Below, piece by piece: positions 44,039 to 55,470 of a DNA stretch of 64,000 nt; the first letter of the stretch is position 1, and the number at the start of each line of letters is the position of its first letter. Location of the stretch: contig CP053165.1 in assembly GCA_014607495.2 (NCBI GenBank), forward strand, positions 1,296,906 through 1,360,905, given 5' to 3'. The notes beneath the pieces are model-generated. The model was not told where the DNA came from, did no database searches, and worked only from the letters and a program-made list of their open reading frames with translations. The DNA comes from Carposina sasakii. Taxonomy: Eukaryota; Arthropoda; Insecta; Lepidoptera; Carposinidae. The position numbers and the translations under genes were made by a program.

Positions 44039-44430
44039 CGCACCCCAAAATGAAACCGCTACCAAACAAAAAAGGAGGTGAATTTAAGCAATTCAAAAAA
44101 ATAAATCGCAAAGCTTTTGCTTTGGCAACGGTCACCCCAAGGTGCGATTTGTTACGGTCTTTCAGACATAAGTTGGCGATTCGGGGCTTAATAGCTACCA
44201 ACGTGGAGCTAATAAGAGTTAAGGTCGGCGAAACCAAATCGCACCCCAAAATGAAACCGCTACCAAACAAAAAAGGAGGTGAATTTAAGCAATTAAAAAA
44301 TAAATCGCAAAGCTTTTGCTTTGGCAACGGTCACCCCAAGGTGCGATTTGTTACGGTCTTTCGGACATAAGTTGGCGATTCGGGGCTTAATAGCTACCAA
44401 CGTGGAGCTAATAAGAGTTAAGGTCGGCTA
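44039..44430. repeat. 201 bp tandem duplication
   Basis: cgcaccccaaaatgaaaccg starts at 44039 and again at 44240. The two units run to cgtggagctaataagagtta...ggtcggc and differ only by a few bases (for example tcaaaaaaataaatc against taaaaaataaatc). A 123-residue frame across both units is repeat translation. Confidence 0.85.
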
Positions 44431-44548
44431 AAGAGAAGACATTTGCTTGTTCGGTATTTAAGGCACTCATGTATAATGACAAACTTTTAACAGTCATAAA
44501 GCTACATTATGATTTCCTGGAATATCAGTGCAATCATAAATTCTTCTT

Positions 44549-44663
44549 TAGCCTATTGCAGTCCACTGCTGGACGTAGGCCTCCCCCAGGGCACACCACA
44601 AGGCTACTGACGCAGGGGGGTTTTGCCCATAGTCACTACGCTGGGCAGGCGGGTTGGTGACCA
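44549..44663 (-). repeat. RTE-like 3' end scrap
   Basis: agcctattgcagtccactgc...ggcacaccacaaggctactg...ctgggcaggcgggttggtga. Confidence 0.7.
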
Positions 44664-44814
44664 TAATTATAGAGGTCTTAAAGGAACTTTACACATGTCG
44701 GCGCCCTAAAGAAGGCGTGGTTTTGCTAAGGTACGGCCGTTACATGACGGCAGCGATACCGCTATTTTAAAAACCATGCCTTTACATAAATATACATATA
44801 GACACGGCTGTGTT

Positions 44815-44955
44815 TGAATTTGTTAACGAAAAGCGGCGGTAGGGTCACCTCCTACCTCATAGGACTTAACAGGCTAACTGGTGAAAAGTGGGTGTGTATT
44901 TTGAACACTTCTGCCTAACCTCTTTGAGGGATAATGGGCATTACTATATGTGTTC
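44815..44955 (+). repeat. Copy of 'aaaagtgggtgtg' dispersed family
   Basis: acgaaaagcggcggtagggt...aactggtgaaaagtgggtgt...gggataatgggcattac. Confidence 0.7.
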
Positions 44956-45284
44956 CAGAACTGCAGAAATATAAGAAATCATAGTTTTACTGGTTTCACC
45001 ATGGAATATTTTAATAATTTCAAGCCTGAAAATAAATTTAATTTATCAAAGTAGCTGACTGAAAGACGTGGAAAGTAATAAAGAAACTGTAACCAAAGGA
45101 CTGAATGACTTTATATTTAGTTTCTTTGAATTGGCAAGTCATTTATTTTGAATGCGGACATCGCAAAATAATATCAGATCTTTTTCCTTTTCGAATTATG
45201 TTTTTAAAGTAAACATCGGATTTAAAGATCGTTTTATGGTTTTTCCGGACCGTTGAAAACAAATGAGCTGGTTCTAGTAAGAAC

Positions 45285-45360
45285 TTCCGTGCATGTCGTA
45301 AGAGTCGACTAAGGAACTCGGGCATTCTATCAGGCGGTAAGCTAGCAACTTGTCACTTAT
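45285..45360 (+). repeat. Copy of 'catgtcgtaagagtcga' family
   Basis: gtgcatgtcgtaagagtcga...gcggtaagctagcaacttgt, cut by a Helitron-like element at about 45361. Confidence 0.6.
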
Positions 45361-45565
45361 AGCAGCCGCCCACGACTTCGTCCGCGTGAGGGGGCGTTGT
45401 ACCCGTGCGAAGCCGGGCAGGTTGTTGTATAGACTGTAGCCTTCCTTGGTAAATGGGCTATCTAACACTGAAAGGAATTTTTCAAATCAGACCAGTAGTT
45501 CCTGAGATTAGCGCGTTCAAACAAACAAACAAACAAACTCTTCAGCTTTATAATATTATTAGTAT
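45361..45565 (-). mobile_element. Helitron-like element, inverse of 13848-14060
   Basis: gccgcccacgacttcgtccg...cttcgcacgggt complement...cagtagttcctgagattagc, (CAAA)n, ctcttcagctttataatatt. Confidence 0.65.
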
Positions 45566-45687
45566 AGATAACAATTTATGTCTGTCCCCAGCTCCGATAA
45601 ACGTGACTATGGCAGAATGGTCCTGCAGTTCAGGCTACCCATTTCGGCAGCATAGTCAAATGTATGATTTTTTTTTTTTTTTTTACA

Positions 45688-45895
45688 ATACACAACACAT
45701 TAACCTAGTCCCACAGTAAGATCCCTAAGGTCTTGTGTCGTGGGTACTAAGCAACGGTATATAAATACATAGATAAGTATAGAAACATCCATGACTCGGA
45801 AACGAACATTGACATTCATCATATCAATGTTTGCACCTACCGGGATTCGAACCCAGGACCTATGGCGTCGCAGGCAGGGTCACTACCTACTAGAC
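45688..45895 (-). repeat. tRNA-headed SINE, family B, near full length
   Basis: acacattaacctagtcccac...ggattcgaacccaggaccta...gggtcactacctactaga. A run of T at 45668-45684 next to it may come from its poly(A)/T tail. Confidence 0.8.
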
Positions 45896-46345
45896 TTTAT
45901 ACTTTACAATATGTATTTTCAAGTTGTGAAATTAAATTTAATCGAAACAACATGTAGACAAAACAACAACACAAATCCGTTAACATCGGGTTACCTGCTT
46001 AAGTGTACCTAATTAGAGGTTTCTGATAACTAACCATGTCTATTTCCTTAGAGCTTTTAAGTTAGAAAGATCTTGATAACTTTTTTATTTGATCCTCAGC
46101 AAACGGTAGTATCTTATTCAAAAGTACTTTATGCAAATTACTAACCTCGGTCCAGGTTAATCCTCCGGGTCTAGTCTGATCCGGTCGGCTATTGGATAAA
46201 ACGAGCGTCCCGGATGAATAATCCCGGGATAAATTACATTAATTTCGTAACGGATAGCTAATATAAATTCTTGTTATTTTCGAAATTGTTGGACCGTAGC
46301 CCGCTCGGTAGAAATACCTAGGAACGTGTTTTTCTTATTTCTATA
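45896..46345. other. AT-rich stretch, no gene seen
   Basis: No exon recognised. Confidence 0.4.
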
Positions 46346-46495
46346 AACCCAGCAAGCCTAGCATGACCTACGAAACACGATATGATAAACTGATTTATCG
46401 ACATTTAGCCTGTCAAAATACGATAAACATAGCCGCCATGTTGAATTTTGTATAGAGATAATACGATATCCACGATGCGTGGTCATGCTAGGGGG
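46346..46495. mobile_element. ~150 bp MITE, CCTAGCATGACC ends
   Basis: cctagcatgacc and ggtcatgctagg are inverted ends. The interior (tagccgccatgttgaatttt) is shared with 49188-49316. Confidence 0.7.
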
Positions 46496-46610
46496 GCAGG
46501 AATAAGAAGTTACTAGAGTTCAATATTATTACCTATTTCGCTAGACGTACCTAATGATTACAGGACTACACAAACTAATTACTGTGGTTTCTACGTGCTA
46601 TTTTTATACA

Positions 46611-46926
46611 GGGTGATTTTTGGTCGTCAACGTTCCCGAAAACTATCTCCTCATCATCACGATCATTTTTCTCCATGGAAGCATACCTGGGAAGTGTCAC
46701 CAAAGTTGAGTAAATAGACTGCGTTTTTCTGCATAAATGGACATAGACGCGCGTAGCAGTTTTTTCACGAAAAATAATTAATATCTGTCTATGACACTAT
46801 AAATTTCGCACAATCAAGGAATTTAAAATTTTTTTTCAAAAAAAAAAAAAAAAATTCCCAGCATTTTTTTTGGCATAAACACTTTATGTATAGAATACGT
46901 ACCCTTCTACGTGGCCACCACCCTTG
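46611..46926 (+). mobile_element. MITE, CAGGGTG family, multiple small deletions
   Basis: cagggtgatttttggtcgtc ... Relative to 37757-38139 it lacks several short blocks (after aaaacta, after gaagtgtc, after atgac). Confidence 0.7.
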
Positions 46927-46936
46927 TATTCACTAA

Positions 46937-47034
46937 TGCCGTGGTGACTATGGGCAAAATCCCCCATATGGCAGTACCATTGTGCCGTGCCCTAAGAGCG
47001 GCCTACCAGCAGTGAACTGCAATAGACGGATATG
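46937..47034 (+). repeat. RTE-like 3' end scrap
   Basis: gccgtggtgactatgggcaa...gccgtgccctaag...cagtgaactgcaatagacgg. It sits directly after the MITE. Confidence 0.65.
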
Positions 47035-48250
47035 CAAACTAAATATACCTCCTCACAGGTTGGCTATACCTACCTACTATAATATTATTTCAGATATCTG
47101 ATCGTGTTACGAAAACATACAAAATTACTAATAAATATATATCGGATCAATGTCTCGATTATTAATACATTATAACATTAGGAAATCATAAAAATTCATG
47201 TTAAATATTTATAAAATGATCATGAACGCAACATCTGTTCTATAATGAGTACTCAAACATTTTATTTCTCAACTTTTGGCGTAAAATAACAATGTAAAAA
47301 GCAACCCAAAATGGCCGCTTCTAAACAGCTTTATTTCATGTTTCGTCGAGAGCTTTAAAAGATGTTCTGAAAGTTCTGAAAGTTGCAAGCCGGGCTTAGT
47401 TTCCAAGCTTCAGGGTTTCATATATCGATTTAACGAAACTATGACAGATTTTATGCAGATACCCCTTAGCACGTAGGATTTAATAGGCTTACTGGTTAAA
47501 AGTGGGTGTGCAATTTGCACACTTCTGCCCTACCTATTTGGAGGATAATGGGCGTGACTAATGTATGTACGTAAGTTGGTAAAGATTTACTCGTGGCAAT
47601 ATATTCAGGTTTCATTTACACCGTGTGAAATAACTCTGTGACACGTTAGCCGACCTTCCTCCCTTTCAGTATAGAGGAACCCTAATTAATAAAGTATTCC
47701 AATTACCGAAATTTAATGGAGATAATTAAATTTTATCGTCGCCATTTTGAGTATCTCGCAGAGCCCATAACTCCCTAATCTGAGATATGGGCTACTAAAT
47801 CCACGTATTCGGATAATAAAATTTCAGTACAGGGCTATAGGTGTATCTACTTTTACATAGATACAGACAGGGCTCTGTTCCCGGCAGCCAAAACTGCAGG
47901 ATCATAAGGAAGATCCAACAGCCATATAGTTTTTGTTATATCAGGAACAAAAATACATAATAATATGTGAAGATTTCAACTGCACCATCATGGTTTTTGT
48001 GTGACAAGCAAACAGGCAGACTGACAACGGAGTATTAGTGATAGGTTCTCGTTTTTACCCTTTGGGACAAAAAGTAGCCTGAATAATCTTGTTAGATATA
48101 CTCTTATATTTACATACTAAAGGAAAATACCTACCTTATTTGTAACCTATTCTTGAACAAACATCAAGATTCATTTATATACGTAAATTAGATTGTTCTC
48201 ACAAACTAATGAAGTAATGACGCAGCGTCTCAGCGTCTAGCAGAACTACT
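47035..48250. other. Unassigned sequence with repeat scraps
   Basis: Includes a copy of the aaaagtgggtgtg family at 47465-47580 (plus) and a scrap at 47875-47915. No exon recognised. Confidence 0.45.
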
Positions 48251-48261
48251 TCGAGTAATAT

Positions 48262-48305
48262 TGCGGGGTAGGATGGGGTAGGATAGGGTAAGACGGGGTA
48301 AGATC
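48262..48305 (+). repeat. ~10 bp minisatellite (ggggtaggat)n
   Basis: Four or five imperfect units ggggtaggat / agggtaagac / ggggtaagat. Confidence 0.75.
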
Positions 48306-48601
48306 GGGACTTAGTCGTAATACCCTGGGCCTGTTTGAATCGTGTTCGTAATATTGCAGATTATGTGGATTATGGCAATGTTATAACGTTATAATTTCAC
48401 TTGTATCATTAACGAGGTGATATAACAGTATGTTTAGGAAAATTGTATCTTATTTTCTTTTATTGTGTGATACAAATACAAATATGGTTGATCGTTTCAT
48501 CTTTAAACATTGTGCTGAGGGATTCAGCTTTGTTTACCGAGATTTGGCTAGTGTATAGCTATCGGGATGAAAAATAACGTTGCCAATATGTAATTTAGAA
48601 A

Positions 48602-48835
48602 AGAGATTGTAAAATTCGTCATTCGAGTAATTGACCCGGTAGCTCAGTGGTTAGAGCGCTAGCACGGTATGCATAGGTCGTGGGTTCGATTCCCACTCGG
48701 GTGAGGAATTTTTTCCATTTCTTTATTAATAATTTTATAGTATATAATATCTTGACTAAGATAAATTTATAAAAAACACTTCTCCATTAATTAACACCAT
48801 ATCCTAACGGATTATTATTTTTTAATTACACGAGA
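48602..48835 (+). repeat. tRNA-headed SINE, family A, reference copy
   Basis: Leader gtaaaattcgtcattcgag, A box tagctcagtggttagagcgc, B box gggttcgattcccactcggg, then tail aattttttccatttctttat...atatcttgactaagataaat...atcctaacggatta. The B box is intact and Pol III could recognise it. Confidence 0.8.
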
Positions 48836-48934
48836 GGATTAGGTGCACACACAATGGGAGCCGAACGAAGAGAGGGAATGGTAAGTGAGTGATTGATGGG
48901 AATAGGAGAGAATGGTTCCGAGGACACGCTATCT

Positions 48935-49057
48935 TCTTCTTCAGCCTATTGCAGTCCACTTCTTGACGTAGGCCTCCCCCAGGGCACGCCACAAGGCTAC
49001 TGCCACAGGGGGGTTTTGCCAATAGTCACCACGCTGGGCAGGCGGGTTGGTGACCCG
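48935..49057 (-). repeat. RTE-like 3' end scrap
   Basis: cttcttcagcctattgcagt...gcacgccacaaggctactgc...ctgggcaggcgggttggtga. Confidence 0.7.
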
Positions 49058-49187
49058 CTATACAGCAATCTAATTGTAACTGTAATCCAGAGCAAATAGA
49101 TATAATATTATTTGACTTATAACAACTCTTAGTTTAAATATACCTATTTATAAATCAATTTTTACTCACCTTTTTTGATACATCAGC

Positions 49188-49316
49188 CCAAGTAGCATGA
49201 CCTGCGAAACACCATATGATAACATTTAGCCTGTCCAAATACGATAAATATAGCCGCCATGTTGAATTTTGTATAGAGACGATACGATATTCACGATGCG
49301 TGGTCATGCTAGGGGG
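49188..49316. mobile_element. MITE, second copy of 46346-46495
   Basis: gtagcatgacctgcgaaaca...tagccgccatgttgaatttt...gcgtggtcatgctagggggg. Confidence 0.7.
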
Positions 49317-49482
49317 GCAGATTATTTAAATATTTATAGATACACTAGCTGTTGCTGTGTGGTAACAAACAAACAAAGAAATTTACTTTTGCATTTATAA
49401 TATTTATATTTGGTAGCTCTAATATTAGTACATAGGTAGTATTCTAATTTTATTTAGTAAGAGCTAGATCTTCAATTCCGTC

Positions 49483-50060
49483 CTGAGTGCTTAGTGTGAG
49501 TTTTGCTAAATCAATCGAGTAACTTAACTTCCGCGTAAATCGAGCATACATCGTGAGTATCGAGTTTCGACTGCATGCGAGTGTGAGATACCATTGTGCA
49601 TTCGATTCGATGGAAGTTATTTCATAGTGAGTAGTGAGCACGCCGCTCGATAGTCAGCCGCTCCGATGGATAACCGACTAAATTAAAAAGTTTAAATAGA
49701 CATTCGTGTCCCGTCAAAGAAGTTACTATCACATTTAGTAAGATAACATTGTGTGTTATTTATAATATAATCTGAGTGCTTAGTGTGAGTTTTGCTAAAT
49801 CAATCGAGTAACTTAACTTCCGCGTAAATCGAGCATACATCGTGAGTATCGAGTATCGACTGCATGCGAGTGTGAGATACCATTGTGCATTCGATTCGAT
49901 GGAAGTTATTTCATAGTGAGTAGTGAGCACGCCGCTCGATAGTCAGCCGCTCCGATGGATAACCGACTAAATGAAAAAGTTTAAATAGACATTCGTGTCC
50001 CGTCAAAGAAGTTACTATCACATTTAGTAAGATAACATTGTGTGTTATTTATAATATAAT
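49483..50060. repeat. 289 bp tandem duplication, >99% identical
   Basis: Unit 1 is 49483-49771 and unit 2 is 49772-50060. I see two differences (gagtttcgact/gagtatcgact and actaaattaaa/actaaatgaaa). The unit is rich in gtgagtagtgag and cgatag motifs and has no reliable coding potential. Confidence 0.9.
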
Positions 50061-50844
50061 CTGTGGCTTTTGTTTACATACCTATATTCTACGAGTATTT
50101 TAATCATTTTAATGATTTTTCATTTGTAATCTTTAATTGTATTCCTGATATTAATTTTAATTTATTTAATATGAAGACAAGCAACAACAACAAAAACACA
50201 CATTGAATAACCTTGATAATGATTCTAGTTGGTGCACCACGTTACATACCTACCGACGTGTATGATTTTAGGTGCAAGGATGCAGGTAGGTACTTATGTT
50301 ATCCCCTAAAGTAACCCGCTGAGTAGACCTTACATTAGTGAGCCGGAGTAGATCACTACACATTAAGAATTTAAAAGCTGTCTTGGTGAATTGGTAAATC
50401 GAGAATTTGCATGAGTACCTACGGGACATAAAATATCGCTCATCTCGTGCTCGCTCTAGCACTTCTACACATCATTCAAGCAAAAAATACCGTGACGACA
50501 TCACTTCTATGCAAAATAAACTCCTCAACGAACAAATACTTCCTCTTTCACTTAAGAATTTATAGTGAGTAAATACTTCGTGCGAGTGAAAACGTTAACC
50601 GTTCGAACTGTCAAAACGCTGCCGTTGTAAACACTCGCACTCGCTAAATCCGAACAAAAACGTACACTTTTCGATCATCGCGGCATTCACTAGTGAGTAG
50701 TGAGTGACGAGGTCATCGATTGGAAACTTACACTCGCAATTTTAGTTCACATAGTTAACCACTAGATGGCGCTCACTCAATTCCATATAAAAATGCGTTT
50801 ACTTTACGGCGATCGAGCAGCCAAAAAAACTCGCACTAAGCATA
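50061..50844. other. Flank of the RTE-like LINE, no gene seen
   Basis: Short words of the 289 bp unit (tagtgagtagtgag, ctcgcactcgct) recur around 50570-50710, hinting at shared ancestry. No exon recognised. Confidence 0.4.
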
Positions 50845-52206
50845 CTGCTCGAAGGCGTAACGCCGGAAGCATGGAACAGAAGTGTGGTGGTGCTGTTCTT
50901 TAAAAAAGGCGATAAAGCCTTGCTGAAGAACTATAGACCCATCTCGCTTCTGAGCCATGTCTACAAGTTGTTTTCAAGGGTAATCACGAATCGTCTTGCT
51001 CGCAGGTTTGATGACTTCCAGCCTCCCGAACAAGCCGGTTTCCGAAAAGGGTTTAGTACCATAGATCATATCCACACGCTACGGCAGGTTATACAAAAAA
51101 CGGAAGAGTATAATCGGCCACTATGCCTAGCATTCGTGGACTATGAGAAGGCCTTTGATTCGATCGAGACATGGGCAGTGTTGCGGTCTCTCCAGCGGTG
51201 CCATATTGACCATCGATATATCGAAGTGCTGAAGTGTTTATACAGCAATGCCACCATGTCGGTACGAGTACAGGAGCGGAGCACTGAGCCGATTTCTTTG
51301 CAGAGGGGAGTGAGACAAGGAGATGTTATTTCTCCGAAGCTCTTCACCAATGCAGTGGAAGACGCCTTCAAGCTTCTCGAATGGAAAGGACTCGGCATCA
51401 ATATCAATGGCGAATACATCACTCACCTTCGGTTCGCAGACGACATCGTGGTCATGGCAGAATCGCTGAAGGATCTAAGCACAATGCTCGATGGCCTCAT
51501 TCGAGTCTCCCAACAGGTGGGCCTGAAGATGAACATGGACAAGACGAAGATCATGTCGAACGTCCATGTGCCGCCCACTCCTGTACTGGTTGGGAGCTCG
51601 ATGCTTGAAGTTGTTGACGAGTATGTTTACCTGGGACAGACGGTCAAACTAGGTAAGTCCAACTTTGAGAAGGAGGTAACTCGGCGAATCCAACTCGGCT
51701 GGGCAGCGTTCGGGAAACTACGAAGCTTATTTGTGTCCAAGATACCCCAGTCCTTAAAGACGAAGGTATTCAACCAGTGCGTGCTGCCGGTGATGACCTA
51801 CGGTGCCGAGACGTGGTCTCTAACTATGTGCCTCATAAAAAAGCTCAGGATCGCACAGCGAGCGATGGAGAGAGCTATGCTTGGGATCTCTCTGCGTGAT
51901 CGAATCAGAAATGAGGAGATCCGCAGACGTACAAAGATCACCGACATAGCTGAACGGTCCAGCAAGCTGAAGTGGCAATGGGCAGGGCACATAGCTCGAA
52001 GAACTGATGGCCGATGGAGTCGGAAAGTTCTAGAGTGGATACCACGTATCGGCAAGCGCAGCGTGGGAAGGCCACCCGCGAGGTGGACGGATGACCTGGT
52101 CAAGGTTGCGGGCGTCGGTTGGATGCAGGCTGCTTCCGACCGGTCGGAGTGGAGGTTGTTGGGGGAGGCCTATGTCCAACAGTGGACTTCTCAGGGCTGT
52201 AAATGA
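50845..52206 (+). CDS. Reverse transcriptase of an RTE-like LINE, 5'-truncated
   Basis: The frame runs from the truncation point to the TGA at 52204, giving 440 residues from the GTG at 50884. It stays open upstream with plausible RT sequence (EGVTPEAWNRS just before). Motifs counted from 50884: FFKKGDK at 5-11, NYRPISLL at 16-23, AGFRKGFST at 51-59, FVDYEKAFD at 84-92 (first catalytic Asp), GVRQGDVISP at 142-151 and the catalytic FADD at 184-187. A YLGQTVK-type block and a C-terminal GRPPARWTDD motif follow, and the protein ends EAYVQQWTSQGC. This is the fingers, palm and thumb of a LINE reverse transcriptase. The AP endonuclease is missing, so the copy cannot move alone, but the remaining frame is intact. 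The 3' end runs into atgatgaatgatgaa, the start of an ATG-type tail. Short RTE-like 3' ends across the window share its last ~40 bp. Confidence 0.88.
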   Translation: MLEGVTPEAWNRSVVVLFFKKGDKALLKNYRPISLLSHVYKLFSRVITNRLARRFDDFQPPEQAGFRKGFSTIDHIHTLRQVIQKTEEYNRPLCLAFVDYEKAFDSIETWAVLRSLQRCHIDHRYIEVLKCLYSNATMSVRVQERSTEPISLQRGVRQGDVISPKLFTNAVEDAFKLLEWKGLGININGEYITHLRFADDIVVMAESLKDLSTMLDGLIRVSQQVGLKMNMDKTKIMSNVHVPPTPVLVGSSMLEVVDEYVYLGQTVKLGKSNFEKEVTRRIQLGWAAFGKLRSLFVSKIPQSLKTKVFNQCVLPVMTYGAETWSLTMCLIKKLRIAQRAMERAMLGISLRDRIRNEEIRRRTKITDIAERSSKLKWQWAGHIARRTDGRWSRKVLEWIPRIGKRSVGRPPARWTDDLVKVAGVGWMQAASDRSEWRLLGEAYVQQWTSQGCK

Positions 52207-52209
52207 TGA

Positions 52210-52845
52210 ATGATGAAGAGCTAGATAGCGGAAAAACTCATAAAATACATAGAATTAAAATAAAAAATTTGGCATATTCGTTAAGTAACGATTGACCCAA
52301 TAGTAATTCCTACCACCGGCGTTATACCGAAACAATTGCACCAGTCCCTAAAAACCCTAAATTTACCACCAAATACGTACCATTTCATCAAATACGTATC
52401 ACTTTTGCAAACTGACCCAGTATACAAACACACAAGTTACAAACACCCACTACTTACTGACCCTGCTGGTGTGCACATGGCCCATGTACACGACGAGACC
52501 GGCGCAAGCCGAGAAAAGAAAACAAAATAGCTAGGAATTTAGTTGGGATAGTTGAATACATTCCCTTGCGGCATACTCGTAGTTGGGTGCCAAGTATCGA
52601 TTCGATAACTAGGTGAATTTGCTAGTCATAGGTGATTAATCACTCTGTATTAAGAATTCTTTCACGTCCTATAAGTCGTTATACTATAATGTTTTGCTAA
52701 TGGCCTTTTCTAGAATAAAAATTAGAATACATTTATATTTCTTTTCCTAGCTCACTCGAATTGCTTTGATTAATGTTGTATTTTTAATGACATTTGATTT
52801 TACTGAATTCATAATTTGTTATAAGGTTTTTTTTAACATTTTTTT
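52210..52845. other. AT-rich stretch, no gene seen
   Basis: No exon or repeat family recognised. Confidence 0.4.
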
Positions 52846-52847
52846 TT

Positions 52848-53060
52848 AATATTCACACACTTCACAACACATTAACTTAGTCCCGCATTAAGTGCCATAC
52901 GGTCTTGTGTCGTGGGTACTAAGCTATGGTATATAAATACATAGATAAGTATAGAAACATCCATGACTCGGAAACAAACATTGATATTCATCATACCAAT
53001 GTTTGCACCTACCGGGATTCGAACCCAGGACCTATGGCGTCGCAGGCAGGGTCACTACCT
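52848..53060 (-). repeat. tRNA-headed SINE, family B
   Basis: ttcacaacacattaacttag...cttgtgtcgtgggtactaag...ggattcgaacccaggaccta...gggtcactacct. Confidence 0.8.
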
Positions 53061-53479
53061 CTGGTACAATAAGAAAACTCCTTTACCCCTATTTCCGACG
53101 ACTCTAGCGGAACGTTATCGTTAATTAACACATAAATTTTTATTGTTACATTGCAGTTACTGTTACCTTATTACAAGGTAGGTTCTAACTTGTACGTATA
53201 GTGCTGTAATATAAATAGACTTAAGGAAGTTATTTAGAGATTTACGAGTAACTTACCTAGATTTTATTATTCGATCACGTAAACACAATAGCATGTTTCG
53301 GAGGAAGGGCTTAGCGCTGAATTGTACTTTGTCATTGTTTATTCAACGATGTTTAATGACGTTAAACATTGTCGTCTGTAACTGCACCTACTGTAATACT
53401 GTTAATATGCCTGAAGCAAGATTAATCATAGTAAATCACTTTTAATATCCCATGATGTATTAATACAATCTAATCAAAT

Positions 53480-53554
53480 CAAATAAATACCTAAAGAATA
53501 AAATCTTTTTAGATCTAATATCTAAAAAGATTTTATTCTTTAGGTATTTGTTTG
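53480..53554. repeat. 35 bp-arm hairpin
   Basis: Arms 53480-53514 and 53520-53554 are reverse complements with one mismatch around a 5-base loop. Confidence 0.88.
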
Positions 53555-53783
53555 ACTATTAATTAGAAATTAGAAATATGTACCTACGAACATACCGAGT
53601 ATATATTCCCAAATGGGATAGCCAGAAACGGTATGAAAACGAAGGCAATCTTACAGCCAATATGGACTTTAAAAATTAATTAGGAGAGCTCGTGGTCCCT
53701 TTACTCTAATATATGTAGCTCTGTAGCAGACCGACATCTCTTTGAATTAGGTGTGGATATTCTATGACTTGATCTAGCCGCAT

Positions 53784-54028
53784 GGTGCCGGCAGAGTAGA
53801 GTTTGTATCACCCCTGCCTGCCCATGGGTATCGTACAAGGCGATTAAGGGTTTCCGGGAGGTGGGCAGCAGCGCCTCCCGTACTGACAACATAGTCCAAA
53901 AATCACACTGCGGTCACCAACCCGCCTGTCCAGCGTGGTGACTATGGGCAAAACCCCCCTGTGGCAGTAACCTTGTGGCATTCCCAAGGTCTAGCAGTGG
54001 ACTGCAATAGGCTGAAGAAGAAGAAGAA
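53784..54028 (+). repeat. RTE-like 3' end, ~245 bp
   Basis: tggtgccggcagagtagagt...cgtacaaggcgattaagggt...ctagcagtggactgcaatag, tail gaagaagaagaa. Its 5' edge coincides with that of 16498-16758, as expected of a SINE rather than of random truncation. Confidence 0.7.
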
Positions 54029-54417
54029 AATTCTATAACTCAGATTTTTTTTTTATTATTATTATTTATTATATAATATAGGTTCTTATACAATTTTAAA
54101 GAAGGGTCCCATAATCCTTGGGTGGTTTATGCGTGACCCTTGTCCCCCAACACTTATATCTAAGTACTTAGGTATTAATACTACTTACTTTCTATTCTAT
54201 TGAAGCATTGCCAAGTCCCCCCATGTCGCGAGTATGCCAGTTACCACATTATTATACTGGTCTGTTACCTAAATCTTTGCTAAAGCTGTCACAGGAATAA
54301 AGACATAAAACGCGACGTTTACTTTTATACTACGATAAAAATTCAAGCTGGAGACATAATATTTTTATTAAATTTTGTAACAGACCTTTCACACAATTTA
54401 TATACATAATTTGTTAC

Positions 54418-54585
54418 TTACATACATACATACAATCACGCCTCCATACCCCACAGGGCAGGCAGAGCACCAGAGAACCACATGGTGCCACTTCTGACCA
54501 ATTTCGAGGGTATAGTTGAGATGTACAAGTTCGGTTAGTAGTGACTGGTAGTCAGCCCATCGCCTACAAAACATCAAGACCCTAT
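54418..54585 (-). repeat. Retroposon with (CATA)n, as 25500-25695
   Basis: cttacatacatacatacaat...ccccacagggcaggcagagc...cacatggtgccacttctgac...cgcctacaaaacatcaagac. Confidence 0.75.
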
Positions 54586-55470
54586 TTTTTATTTCACAAT
54601 ACTAATATGTACATTCTAAAACTTAGGGATGAATTATCCTACTGATAGCCTATATGAAGGATAAAGTTCAGGATGTCTTTACCTTGAACAAATTTTAGAG
54701 AACAATATAATTTTAATATTTCTAAGAACTACGTCAGCGTTTCCCAAATCTTCTGCTACCGTCGTCAAGCGAACTTCAACCCTCTGTCAGCTACTTAACA
54801 TCCCCAAATTAACTTATCAAAGATTTCGATTTGGGATATAAAAGTTTTTGTCAAAATGGCTTCCTCTTGAATACTGATTATTATATGTAGGTTGTAATAT
54901 TTTTTTGTATAAAACTTGCGGAAGCCCATGATTTTGTTGAAACTTTACAAATTCCATTTATTTCCCGTGGTGGTTCAGGAAAATTTCACTTGTTGTTGAA
55001 ATTTCACAATTTCACTTTCATACATTTGGTAAGAATGCAAAAAACACATCCACCAATTGAAGAGATTTGAATCTTCAAGATCAGCGGCTTAGGAGTACGT
55101 TGATGGAAAATTTCGTCAAATTTGGCCAAGTCATGTTCTAATTAAAGTCAGACGAATGTGGAGAATTCTCTATAGCTATGTAGGTAACTACCTACAACCT
55201 GAATAACATGACTTCAACAACGTGCGAGAATATAGGTAAAGGTGTGGGGGTGGTGAAAAGGGAAGCGCTTCCGGGCCCCCTGGGCCGCTAGTCGTTGTTT
55301 GGCCCATGTATATATTCCAATAATTGTGAGAAACTTCGATATCGCGTTCTAGGACTTGCATTCGATTGTGGTTCTCTCTTGCATCCAATAGATGGTTCCG
55401 CTACAAAGGCTTCCTATTAATTCGATCGACAAATAATGTTATACTTTTGTCAAATATGTTCATTTAAAAG
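54586..55470. other. Unassigned AT-rich sequence
   Basis: No exon recognised. A G/C-rich patch at 55240-55290 contains gcttccgggccccctgggcc but no open frame of note. Confidence 0.4.

Noticed and set aside
43999..44370. A 123-residue protein with an internal repeat
   Set aside because: It spans the 201 bp tandem duplication in a presumed intron. The frame survives by chance and resembles no family I know.
48262..48305. Interstitial telomeric repeat
   Set aside because: The unit is ggggtaggat-like, not the insect TTAGG array.
48630..48705. A tRNA gene on the plus strand
   Set aside because: The A and B boxes are present, but the same head recurs with the same non-tRNA tail at 1425, 13558, 33478 and 55471, so it is a SINE head.
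51141..52103. Minus-strand and alternate-frame ORFs across the RTE-like RT
   Set aside because: They are shadows of the plus-strand RT frame, which has all catalytic motifs.
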